A stretch of 8,463 bases of DNA, taken from the NCBI GenBank assembly GCA_937911795.1, contig CALDPJ010000426.1, forward strand, positions 1 through 8,463, given 5' to 3'. Below, piece by piece: positions 1 through 7,920 of the stretch (its first letter is position 1; each line of letters begins with the position of its first letter). The notes beneath the pieces were generated by a model, which worked only from the letters and a program-made list of their open reading frames with translations, ran no database searches and was not told where the DNA came from. The translations under genes and the position numbers were made by a program. Origin of the DNA: an uncultured Flavobacteriales bacterium. Its GTDB lineage: Bacteria; Bacteroidota; Bacteroidia; Flavobacteriales_D; SKUL01.

Positions 1-3000
1 CTCACTTCGTTAGAAGCAGGCACGCCAACCAGTACCGGAGCGAGGGTATCGGCAACAGTTATGGTTTGAATGTATTTAACAAGATTTCCACATTCATCAA
101 CAGCATCGTAAGAACGGCTGATGATCATTTCACACTCATCACCGATTTCAATATCATCGGCGAAAGTGATGGTAACCAATCCACCGCAGTTGTCTTCAGC
201 CTCAAGTTGAGAAGCGTCAGGAGCAGGAATTTCATCGTAGCACTCGAAGAAAAGATCTTCAGGTATTACAGTGAATACTGGTGGAGTAGTGTCTTCAACA
301 GTGATTGTTTGCGTCGTGATATTCATGTTACCACAATCGTCAATCGCAATACAGGTGCGCTCGATGGTGTAGAGACACTCAGTCTGCTGATTGTTTCCTT
401 CACATTCTTTATCAACATTCACATCACCGTGGCCAGATACGACCTCACCATTAAGGATACCTTCGTATTCGAACCATCCGGACATTCCGAAATTGGCGTT
501 TTTGTTATTGGCTGCCCAACCACACTGGAATCCATATAGATAGTTGGCTGGCATGTGAGAGAGTTGCAGGAATGAACCAGCATAATCTCCGGCACCAATC
601 AGGAATGAATTGTTGTTGTCCATTTCGAAGTATGACCAGTCGAGGTAGTTGTTACCTGCTAGCAGCGCATCGTCTTTGTAATCACGTCCGAGGGCGCTCC
701 AGTCTGTCCAGTTGCGCTTGTTCTCCAGACGGATAAACACTTCCCATTGCTGAGCAGGATTTGCACTTGCTTCTACCGTTCCGGTAATGATGGCAGAACC
801 ATCATTGAAAACCTGCATGGTTCCCGGAGTAGAGAAGAAGTAATGGTCAGGAGCACCGGGTAAATCAAACATTACGATTCCCCAGTCAATTCCGAGACCT
901 ACTGCATCGGTAAGAATACAGGTTGTGTCACCGGTTTCGGTTGAGATTTCAAAAGAAATTACCTCTACATCATCGTCGCAGTTGTCTGTAGCAGTACATC
1001 CAAGGAATGGCGGTACATCTTCAGGACATTCTACTGTAATATCTTCCAGTTCTTCATTGAATACCGGAGCGGTTGTGTCAGCATAAGTGAATATCTGAGT
1101 GCATTCGGCAAAGTTGCCACAGCCGTCGGTTGCACGGTAGGTACGTGTAATGGTACCTGCGCAGTCGCCGCCTTCTGTTACGTCACCAATCCAGGTAACT
1201 TCAACATTTGAGCAATCGTCGTTGGCAATAACGCTGGTTACATCCGGTGCCGGGATGTCGGCTTCGCATTCAAAGTTTTCACCTGGTAGACACACAATTG
1301 TAGGTGCTTCGGTGTCCTGAATATAAACCGTTTGAGAAACTGTAGTAGTGTTTCCGCAGTTGTCGGTAGCAATCCATGAGCGGCTGATGATTTCAACCGT
1401 CGGACAATCGTCAGAGATAGCAATGGAGCTGATCATTGCGATTTCAACGTCCTCGTCACAGTTGTCAGTAACGGGGATTGGATCCATCGACGGATATGCG
1501 TCACCACAGTTCACATAGAGGTCTTCAGGTTCGTAAGCAAATACAGGTGCTTCGATGTCACTGTAGGTGATTGTTTGTGTGCATTCCGTATAGTTTCCAC
1601 ATACATCTGTTGCGCGGTAAGTGCGGATAATGATTCCAGAACACTCATCTCCGTCGGTAACATCCCCTTGCCATGTAATGGTCACGTCGCTGCAGTCGTC
1701 ATTTGCAATTACCAATTGAACATTTGGCGTAGGAATATCTTCTATACATTCAACAGCAATATCGTCAGGGCAGGAAATCACAGGAGGAGTTGTGTCCACC
1801 ATCGTGATTACCTGTGAAATAGTTGTACTGTTTCCGCAATTGTCAATAGCTGTCCATGATCGGGATATGATCTCCAGTGAAGGACAGACAGAAGAAATAC
1901 TGATCGAACTTGCCATTACCACTTCCACATCGTCATCACAATTATCTGTAGCAGGAATGGATTCCATTGGAGGAATTACATCGCCACATTCAATTGTCAG
2001 ATCTTCGGGCTCGAAATCAAACACCGGATCAGTGGTATCGATAAAGTTGATTATCTGGGTGCATTCTGTGAAGTTTCCACAGGCATCGGTAGCACGGTAG
2101 GTGCGAATGAAAGTTCCTTCGCAGTCGTCGCTGTCTGAAGTATCTCCTTCCCAGGTGATGATTACATCGCTGCAGTCATCGCTGGCAATTACCAATTGAA
2201 CATTTGGAGCAGGAATGTCTTCAATACATTCAACTGTAAGATCATCCGGACAAGTAATTACCGGTGGAGTTGTATCCACAATAGTAATTGTCTGAGTGAT
2301 GCTTGTGCTGTTTCCGCAGTTGTCGGTAGCTGTCCAGATACGTGTGTATACTTCTGCACATTCATTGCTGTCACAACCAGTGATTGAACCTTCGAACAGG
2401 AAGTTGTGTGATTCTCCAGTGCCGGTAATTGAACCCACAATAAGAGAACCGTCGATGTGACCGTTATTAAAGTTAACGGAGGCATTTGGTGCAAGTAAGG
2501 TTCCTTTAATTCCAATTCCGCTAATGTTAACAGAACCGGCTTCATATAGGTTCCAGATTACCTTTTTGCTGTCGACATTGGTGAAAATCTGGAAGTTTGA
2601 CATGTCTACGCTTCCACCACTCACGTTGATAATAACCGCATCAGCAGATTCACAGCCATTGATATAAATCCCATTGGCATTATTCACAGATGCTGCATCA
2701 ATTGCAAAAACATTGGAACCTGTACCTTGACATGTGAAGGTGATTGTTCCATAAGATTCCTGGGTTGTGCCATTAACTTCCAGATTACTTAGACTGGTAG
2801 AGGCATTTACCGCTGAAGTATGCAATTCGTTACAATCAACAGGTAGAGCAGTATTGGTGTTTAAATCACCATCCAATACATTAAATCCAACAGTGTTGGC
2901 TGTGCCAGAAACAATTACATCTCCGCTAAATACCTGTCCATTGGTGTATTGTAAGTTTCCACCTACCAGAAGAGATCCTCCTTCAATTCCATTCAGGGTC

Positions 3001-6000
3001 GAGGCAACACCATAGTTGGTGAAACTGGCATTTCCACAAATCAGAGCTTTCCCTTCAATATCTGAGTTAGACATTGACGCGTCTCCAAAAGAAATCAGAT
3101 TGAATTGTGCGAATTCCTGAATGATTTCGCAGCTGGAATCTCCACCTGATATTGTTTCGTACGAAATAGTAACATCCGAATCGCAATTATCGGTAGCGAT
3201 AACATCAGCAGGTTGTGGGAGGTCATCTCCACAAGCGAGTGTAAGATCTTCCGGCTGTGATTCGAATACCGGAGCTTCAGTATCGGAGTATGTAATTGTT
3301 TGTATGCACTCAGCATAGTTTCCGCATTCATCTGTTGCGCGGTAGGTGCGGATGATGGTGCCTGAGCAATCGTCGCCATCAGAAACATCTCCTTCCCAGG
3401 TGACCACAACATCGCTGCAGCCATCGGTGGCAACAATCAATTGAACATTTGGAGCCGGTACGTCATTTGCGCATTCAACTGTTACATCATCGGGACATTC
3501 GATTACCGGAGCGCCGTCATCATTAATGGTGATGGTTTGCTGACAAGTAGCCGTATTTCCATCTGTATCTGTGAGGATCCAGGTTCTGACGATAACTGTA
3601 GGACAAGATCCTGTTGCTTCGTCTTCCCAGGTTAAATCAGCTATTTCGGGGCAGTCGGGATTTGGGATTTGGTAGGAGGCATAACCAGTGTTATCCGGGT
3701 GGATGGATTCGCCACATTCCAGTTCAATTTCCGCGATGGCTATACAAAATACCTGCAGTTCGCCCACACAGTCATCCTGAGGATCACAATCCAGAATACT
3801 TCCTGTGTCTTCACCATCTACATAGCTCTCATTAATGTCAGAGAGCGTTTCAGTAATTTGAGAAGGAGTGTAGCTGTTGTCACAACCTCCTATTACATTG
3901 TTCGCAATGACAAGGAAATCGCTTACGGTCATTCCGGCAAAATCTCCGGACATGATGTTCAGGTCCTGAAGATTCGAAATTGCCTGTCCGAAATTAGGGT
4001 CGTAATTGTCGAAACCAACGCTCAGTGTCAGCGCAACGAGGTGACCTGCAAATACGTTTCCTAATGAGTTTGGATTGGTGTAATTAGCTGTTAGCACAGC
4101 AGGCTGTCCTCCGGAAGGAAGGAATGCCTGTACGGCGGCCGCAGATGTCAATTCAAGTTGGAACCCGCCGGCACAGCCGATGGTTAATCCCGCAGGGAAT
4201 GCTCCGTTAAAATTGGCATCACGATATACTCCCGGATTGTTTCCGGCAGCCGGAGCTCCCCAACCACCTGGTGTTTGAGTGCGGTATATGGCTCCGTCTT
4301 CACAGTCTGAAGGTTGACTTACGGTACAATTAATTTCCACCTGGCAATCAGATGAATTCATGTCGGTAATTACAGCGGTGTAAGTTCCGGCTACCAGGTT
4401 TTCGATCGTGGTCGTTGATGCAGAAAAACCGTTGGGTCCACTCCAGATGATAGAGTAGTCGTCACTACCGGCGATGATCGGAGACAAAGTTCCATCGTTA
4501 CCGCCGTGGGTTGTGACATCAGTCCCTGCGCATTCTGCAGTCAGCTCACATTCTTCTTCACCACAGGCAGCATTTCCTTCTCCGTAGATGCGTACGTTGT
4601 CAATACCCCATTTTCCGAGTTGCAGCAGACTTGCTTGTCCTTTTGCGCGGAAACGGATCTGGAAATCCTGATCGATACCCGAAGAAAGGTCAATTATTTT
4701 TTCTCCGTCAAGACCTCCCTGGGTAGATGAGAATACATGCAGTAAATCCCAATCGTTTCCACCATCGGTAGAAATTTCTACTTTGAGGTATTGCGTGTAT
4801 CCATAACTTCCATCGATGTGTTCGAGGCAGAAGCTGAGGAAGAGGTCTTCCATACAGCATGCATGAATGGTTGGGCTGGTCATTGATTTAGAGTAATTAC
4901 CCAGCAACCAGAAATATTTGAAATAGGCGTTCGGAGCTTCAACTTCCGGACAAGATGGTGTTCCGTAGCTTCCAACATTCCACAGTGGGCCGTAATTCCA
5001 GGTTCCGGTGGCATAGTCTCCACTGTTGCTACCCGGACTCCAGTCGTACTCAAAAAGAGTTACTTCACCGGATGGATGCTCACAATACCCACCTTCATCA
5101 GTAGGTTGTTCAACCTCGCATTCGATGGTAACCGTACAATCGTCACCATTGAGATCAGTAATAACAGCGGTATAATTTCCGGCATAGAGATTAGTGATGG
5201 TAGTAGTGTTGGCGCTAAATCCATTAGGGCCAGTCCAGATGATTTCGTAGTTGTCGCTTCCGCTAATCACCGGTGAAATGGAACCGTCATTACCGCCGTA
5301 AACGCTAACATCTGTACCTGCGCATTCGGCGCTAATGTCACAAACAAAAGGCTGACAAGCAGGATCAGCTTCTCCTCTGATAACTACATTGTCAACGCCC
5401 CATTTTCCATTTTGATACCAGCCATTTCCTTTGGCGCGGAATCGGATCTGGAAATCACCTTCAATTTCAGGTAAAGACAAAGTTTTTTGACCGTTAAGTC
5501 CATACTGGTTAGAAGTGTAAATTTCAATGTATTCCCAGTTTGAACCTCCGTCAGTTGATATCTGGACTTTGAGATATTGGTTGTTGGAATTTCCTTCATG
5601 TTTCAGACAGAATTCGAGTTGCAGGTCATTCACACAACAAGCATGAATGGTTGGGCTGGTCATTGAACGGTCGTAATTGCCGTTTAAGTCGTAGTATTTA
5701 AAATAAGCATTGGGAGTATTGGCGCCATAACAGTTTGGAGAAACGTGTGATCCCACTTCCCATTTAGAGTCATAATTCCATGAACCGGTAGAATAGTCGC
5801 CATTGTTGCTTCCATAGCTCCAGGTTTCAGTGAAAAGAATTACATCATCGTCGGTATGCTCACAGTAATCGCTTTCTTCTTCAGGCTGATCGACTGTACA
5901 TTCAATAGTTGTTTCGCAGTCGTCGCCGTTAAGGTCGGTGATGGTAGCGGTATAAGTTCCGGCGACCAGATTACTGATATTCGTAGCTGTAGAATTAAAA

Positions 6001-7589
6001 CCATTGGGCCCGGTCCATGAGACAGAGTAGTTGTCAGAACCGGTAATGTTTGGTGAAAGAGATCCGTCGTTTCCGCCAAATACAGAAACATCGGTTCCAA
6101 CACATTCGGCTTCAATTTCACAAACATAAGTGTCGCTGCACGCCGGATTCGCTGTTCCTGTGATTTCTACATTATCAATTCCCCATTTTCCGTCCTGATA
6201 GTAGCTTGTATTACCTTTTCCGCGGAAACGAATTTTAAAATCTCCATCGATTGCCGGAAGCGAGATGTTTTTCTGGCCACTCACTCCGCTTTGATTTGAA
6301 CTGTAGTAAGCCAGCAGTGTCCAGTTGCTACCTCCGTCGGTAGAAATTTCGACTTTCATGTAATGGGTATTGCCGTAGCTATTACCCTGGTGTTTCAGAC
6401 AAAAATTTAAATTCAGGTTTTCCACACAGCATGCATGGATGATTGGACTAACCATGGATTTGTTATAATGTCCACTGAAATGGCTGTATTTAAAATATGC
6501 GTTAGGTGAGTTTGAACCGTAGCAATTCGGAGAGGCATGCGAACCAACATGCCATTTGTGTCCGTAATTCCAGGTACCGGTAGAGTAGTTCCCGTTGTTT
6601 CCTCCGTAGCTCCAGTTTTCTGAGAACAGTACTACATTTTCTGAAGCGTGATCACAATAATCTCCTTCTCCCTGAGGTTGTTCCACCACACACTCGATGG
6701 TGGTTTCACAATCGTCACCGTCGAGGTCGGTTATAGTTGCCAAATAAGTTCCCGCAACCAGATTGTTGATGTTGGTTGAGTTGGACGAAAATCCATTTGG
6801 TCCTGTCCATTGAATCGAGTAGTTACTCGTTCCTGAAATGATTGGTGAAATTGAACCATTGTTTCCACCGTAAACAGAAACATCGCTACCCGAGCATTCG
6901 GCAGCGATTTCACATACAAAGTTACCGCAGTTAGTATCTGCTTGTCCTTTTACCTTTACATTATCAATTCCCCATTTTCCATCCTGATAAGAATTTACAT
7001 TTCCCGTCGCACGGAACCGGATTTTGAAATCCTCATTTTCGGCTTGCGGTATAGAAATTACTTTTTGACCATCCAATCCGCTTTGGTTCGAAGCAAATAC
7101 TTCTACCAGATCCCAATCATACCCTCCGTCGGTAGAAATCTCTACTTTCAGGTATTGAGGACTTCCGTAACTGGATCCCTGATGCTCCAGACAAAATTTC
7201 AGTGTCAAGTCTTCCACACAACAAGCGTAAATCGTAGGGCTAACCATCGACTTTGAATAGTTGCCGCACAGGTGGTCGTACTTGAAATAAGCATTAGGAT
7301 AATTGGATCCATAGCAATCCGGAGACGCATGTGACCCTACATTCCATTTGGAGCCATAGCTCCAGTTACCACTCGAAAAATCACCATTGTCGCACCCGTA
7401 GCTCCAGTTTTCTTCGAAAAGAGTTACAGATCCCGGATCATGATCGCAATAGTCATCATTGTCGTTGTGGCCCCAGCCATGAGCAGAAACAGAAGAGCCT
7501 CCAGCCATCATTAGCAGGCAACAACAAAATAAAACTGCCCGTAGCAGATTCGCTACGGGTTGGGTTGTTGTCGTAGAAATTGTTTTCAT
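1..7589 (-). CDS. Giant secreted multidomain adhesin-like protein (SprB and HYR repeats), C-terminus outside window
   Basis: The frame runs without a stop or frameshift for 2529 codons from an ATG at 7589 to the left edge, so the protein exceeds about 260 kDa. Residues 1-36 look like a Sec signal peptide: a lysine near the start, a hydrophobic core LLRAVLFCCCLLMMAGG and a likely cut after SVSA. Next come an Asp/His/Asn-rich linker (37-51), four modules of MAM-like sandwich plus SprB repeat (47-1092), an unnamed domain (1093-1275), a HYR-like unit (1282-1360) and an alternating HYR array (1359-2529) with two inserted domains. Cysteines recur at fixed places, which fits disulphides in an exported protein. 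Known families suggest type IX secretion and a role in adhesion or gliding, as for SprB; this is inference, since the C-terminal sorting domain is not in view. An in-frame ATG at 7634 would add 15 residues and has a purine-rich stretch upstream. I preferred 7589 because it gives a more normal signal peptide length. Confidence 0.93.
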   Translation of the reverse strand, partial: MKTISTTTTQPVANLLRAVLFCCCLLMMAGGSSVSAHGWGHNDNDDYCDHDPGSVTLFEENWSYGCDNGDFSSGNWSYGSKWNVGSHASPDCYGSNYPNAYFKYDHLCGNYSKSMVSPTIYACCVEDLTLKFCLEHQGSSYGSPQYLKVEISTDGGYDWDLVEVFASNQSGLDGQKVISIPQAENEDFKIRFRATGNVNSYQDGKWGIDNVKVKGQADTNCGNFVCEIAAECSGSDVSVYGGNNGSISPIISGTSNYSIQWTGPNGFSSNSTNINNLVAGTYLATITDLDGDDCETTIECVVEQPQGEGDYCDHASENVVLFSENWSYGGNNGNYSTGTWNYGHKWHVGSHASPNCYGSNSPNAYFKYSHFSGHYNKSMVSPIIHACCVENLNLNFCLKHQGNSYGNTHYMKVEISTDGGSNWTLLAYYSSNQSGVSGQKNISLPAIDGDFKIRFRGKGNTSYYQDGKWGIDNVEITGTANPACSDTYVCEIEAECVGTDVSVFGGNDGSLSPNITGSDNYSVSWTGPNGFNSTATNISNLVAGTYTATITDLNGDDCETTIECTVDQPEEESDYCEHTDDDVILFTETWSYGSNNGDYSTGSWNYDSKWEVGSHVSPNCYGANTPNAYFKYYDLNGNYDRSMTSPTIHACCVNDLQLEFCLKHEGNSNNQYLKVQISTDGGSNWEYIEIYTSNQYGLNGQKTLSLPEIEGDFQIRFRAKGNGWYQNGKWGVDNVVIRGEADPACQPFVCDISAECAGTDVSVYGGNDGSISPVISGSDNYEIIWTGPNGFSANTTTITNLYAGNYTAVITDLNGDDCTVTIECEVEQPTDEGGYCEHPSGEVTLFEYDWSPGSNSGDYATGTWNYGPLWNVGSYGTPSCPEVEAPNAYFKYFWLLGNYSKSMTSPTIHACCMEDLFLSFCLEHIDGSYGYTQYLKVEISTDGGNDWDLLHVFSSTQGGLDGEKIIDLSSGIDQDFQIRFRAKGQASLLQLGKWGIDNVRIYGEGNAACGEEECELTAECAGTDVTTHGGNDGTLSPIIAGSDDYSIIWSGPNGFSASTTTIENLVAGTYTAVITDMNSSDCQVEINCTVSQPSDCEDGAIYRTQTPGGWGAPAAGNNPGVYRDANFNGAFPAGLTIGCAGGFQLELTSAAAVQAFLPSGGQPAVLTANYTNPNSLGNVFAGHLVALTLSVGFDNYDPNFGQAISNLQDLNIMSGDFAGMTVSDFLVIANNVIGGCDNSYTPSQITETLSDINESYVDGEDTGSILDCDPQDDCVGELQVFCIAIAEIELECGESIHPDNTGYASYQIPNPDCPEIADLTWEDEATGSCPTVIVRTWILTDTDGNTATCQQTITINDDGAPVIECPDDVTVECANDVPAPNVQLIVATDGCSDVVVTWEGDVSDGDDCSGTIIRTYRATDECGNYAECIQTITYSDTEAPVFESQPEDLTLACGDDLPQPADVIATDNCDSDVTISYETISGGDSSCEIIQEFAQFNLISFGDASMSNSDIEGKALICGNASFTNYGVASTLNGIEGGSLLVGGNLQYTNGQVFSGDVIVSGTANTVGFNVLDGDLNTNTALPVDCNELHTSAVNASTSLSNLEVNGTTQESYGTITFTCQGTGSNVFAIDAASVNNANGIYINGCESADAVIINVSGGSVDMSNFQIFTNVDSKKVIWNLYEAGSVNISGIGIKGTLLAPNASVNFNNGHIDGSLIVGSITGTGESHNFLFEGSITGCDSNECAEVYTRIWTATDNCGNSTSITQTITIVDTTPPVITCPDDLTVECIEDIPAPNVQLVIASDDCSDVIITWEGDTSDSDDCEGTFIRTYRATDACGNFTECTQIINFIDTTDPVFDFEPEDLTIECGDVIPPMESIPATDNCDDDVEVVMASSISISSVCPSLEIISRSWTAIDNCGNSTTISQVITMVDTTPPVISCPDDIAVECIEDIPTPNVQLVIANDDCSDVTITWQGDVTDGDECSGIIIRTYRATDVCGNYTECTQTITYSDIEAPVFAYEPEDLYVNCGDAYPSMDPIPVTDNCDEDVEIAMISSIAISDDCPTVEIISRSWIATDNCGNTTTVSQTVYIQDTEAPTIVCLPGENFECEADIPAPDVTSVIANDDCSNVEVTWIGDVTEGGDCAGTITRTYRATDGCGNFAECTQIFTYADTTAPVFNEELEDITVECPEDVPPFLGCTATDNCDDDVEVISFEISTETGDTTCILTDAVGLGIDWGIVMFDLPGAPDHYFFSTPGTMQVFNDGSAIITGTVEASANPAQQWEVFIRLENKRNWTDWSALGRDYKDDALLAGNNYLDWSYFEMDNNNSFLIGAGDYAGSFLQLSHMPANYLYGFQCGWAANNKNANFGMSGWFEYEGILNGEVVSGHGDVNVDKECEGNNQQTECLYTIERTCIAIDDCGNMNITTQTITVEDTTPPVFTVIPEDLFFECYDEIPAPDASQLEAEDNCGGLVTITFADDIEIGDECEMIISRSYDAVDECGNLVKYIQTITVADTLAPVLVGVPASNEV
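393..929 (-). other. Trp/Asn-rich domain inserted in HYR unit B4
   Basis: Residues about 2221-2399 interrupt HYR unit B4. The first half of that unit ends at DNCDDDVEVISFEIS and the second half resumes at YTIERTCIAIDDCGN. Landmarks in the insert are GLGIDWGIVMFDLPG, WEVFIRLENKRNWTDWSALG, YLDWSYFEMD, SFLQLSHMPANYLYGFQCG, NNKNANFGMSGWFEYEG and GHGDVNVD. It is rich in Trp, Tyr and Asn and looks like a compact beta-rich module, perhaps a carbohydrate-facing or structural one. I do not recognise a named family and give no function. Confidence 0.6.
2385..3119 (-). other. Choice-of-anchor A domain inserted in a HYR unit
   Basis: Residues about 1491-1735 show the choice-of-anchor A pattern: FNLISFGDASMSNSDIEGKA at the start, SLLVGGNLQYTNGQVFSGDV in the middle, then AVIINVSGGSV, KKVIWNL and finally GIGIKGTLLAPNASVNFNNG with SLIVGSITGTGESHNF. 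This order of blocks is typical of that family, which occurs in exported proteins with varied C-terminal anchors. It sits inside HYR unit B1: the upstream part ends near ISYETISGGDSSC and the downstream part resumes at YTRIWTATDNCGN. The function of the family is not well defined; a role in surface attachment or adhesion is inference. Confidence 0.82.
3765..4313 (-). other. Unnamed domain of about 180 residues in the giant protein
   Basis: Residues 1093-1275 differ from the repeats on both sides. Landmarks are YRTQTPGGWG (1102-1111), FPAGLTIGC (1131-1139), an alanine-rich LTSAAAVQAFLPSGG (1147-1161), the hydrophobic LVALTLSVGFD (1184-1194), a paired NLQDL/SDFLVIANNVIGG stretch and INESYVDG (1252-1259). 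I have an impression that similar modules with YRTQT-GGWG and LPSGG-P--L occur in other Bacteroidota secreted proteins, but I cannot give a family name. The mixed helix-like and strand-like content suggests a globular domain, not another Ig-like repeat. It marks the junction between the SprB half and the HYR half. Confidence 0.6.
4314..7451 (-). repeat. Four tandem modules, each a MAM-like domain plus a SprB repeat
   Basis: Four copies of a coding module lie head to tail: 6660-7451, 5868-6659, 5088-5867 and 4314-5087, giving 264, 264, 260 and about 258 residues. Each opens with YC(D/E)H. About ten residues later comes a domain of roughly 160 residues with the landmarks ENWSYG, PNAYFKY, SP-I-ACC, LKVEISTDGG-W, F-IRFR and GKWGIDNV. 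The closing IRFR...IDNV pattern and the beta-rich character resemble MAM or concanavalin-like sandwiches; this fold call is inference. Each module ends with a SprB repeat of about 80 residues. Modules 3 and 4 share an exact 26-base match at 4861-4886 and 5641-5666, exactly 780 bases apart, so at least that patch was copied recently or has been homogenised. Confidence 0.9.
6675..6914 (-). other. SprB repeat 1 (domain of the giant protein)
   Basis: Residues 226-305 match the SprB repeat pattern: GGNNGSISP, then an aromatic core IQWTGPNGF, then NLVAGTYLATITDLDGDDC. The other three copies lie at 5883-6122, 5103-5342 and 4314-4550. SprB repeats occur in Bacteroidota surface proteins, including the gliding adhesin SprB, where they form strings of small beta domains. 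All four copies keep the GPNGF and AG-Y-A-ITD signatures and a pair of cysteines near each end, which suggests disulphide-braced units. Confidence 0.82.
7538..7559 (-). other. Stem-loop within the signal-peptide coding region
   Basis: An 8-bp perfect inverted repeat, CCCGTAGC with GCTACGGG, has a 6-nt loop and covers codons 11-18 of the giant gene. In the mRNA direction it is followed by CAGTTTTATTTTG, so it looks like a weak terminator or translation-modulating hairpin near the start of the message. One such repeat is expected by chance in a window of this size, so any function is speculative. Confidence 0.35.
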
Positions 7590-7745
7590 AACTTTAAAAG
7601 GTTGGTTCTTAATGGAATTGTAAAGTTGATTCATGTGTTTACTTCTTCTTTTGTATGATAAGTAGACGTTAACAGTTTGGCTAAAAATTTTTTCGCTTCA
7701 TGGTTGAATAGCTTGATTTTATCGACCAATGGCTAAAATTTTCGG

Positions 7746-7776
7746 CTAAATTATAGAAAACGGATACACTTGTCAA
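7746..7776 (-). promoter_or_regulatory. Candidate promoter for the giant gene
   Basis: On the minus strand TTGACA (7771-7776) is followed after 15 bases by TATAAT (7750-7755). Read with Bacteroidota spacing, TTG is followed after 20 bases by TAATTTAG (7746-7753), one mismatch from the TAnnTTTG box. The 5' leader to the start at 7589 would be about 150 bases. The placement and the single orientation suit the giant gene. No transcript data support it, and AT-rich DNA gives such matches by chance. Confidence 0.42.
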
Positions 7777-7920
7777 TACTCGGTCAAAAAAAATATCGAA
7801 GAAAGCTGTGTTTTCGTCGTAATTATAGTTTAATTCATGGGTTGATTTTGCCTCCGGGGGCAGCAGGAGCATCAACGGCCATGCAGGCGGAAGGAGATTA
7901 TCTGGTGTTTATATAGAATT

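Larger units (their letters stand above)
36..3515 (-). repeat. Alternating HYR (hyalin) repeat array, types A and B
   Basis: The region encodes Ig-like HYR domains of about 80 residues in two alternating subtypes. Type A carries CPDD-TVEC, PAPNVQL, DDCSDV, ITW-GD, TYRATD-CGN and ECTQ. Type B carries EPEDLT--CGD, ATDNCDDDVEV, IISRSW-A-DNCGN and SQ. The units are A1 3276-3515, B1 2265-3275 (with insert), A2 2028-2264, B2 1785-2027, A3 1548-1784, B3 1305-1547, A4 1068-1304, B4 285-1067 (with insert) and a more divergent unit at 36-284; the next unit begins at the left edge. The A-B pair repeats every 160 residues (480 bases), with an exact 23-base match at 1705-1727 and 2185-2207. HYR domains are common in large extracellular adhesive proteins. 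Confidence 0.9.

Noticed and set aside
36..7451. Regularly spaced repeats as a possible CRISPR array
   Set aside because: The periods of about 480 and 780-792 bases are multiples of three and encode aligned protein domains, so these are coding repeats.
66..7576. Many plus-strand and out-of-frame minus-strand reading frames of 60-160 codons
   Set aside because: They overlap the continuous 2529-codon minus-strand frame, which has clear domain structure. Their translations show no family features, and their spacing follows the coding repeats.
7589..7634. Alternative start for the giant gene at 7634
   Set aside because: It is in frame and has a purine-rich upstream stretch, so it remains possible. 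It would give an unusually long region before the signal-peptide hydrophobic core, so 7589 was preferred.
7681..7875. A 64-codon minus-strand frame in the intergenic region
   Set aside because: It has no recognisable motif, overlaps the candidate promoter and has no supporting ribosome-binding site or neighbour logic.
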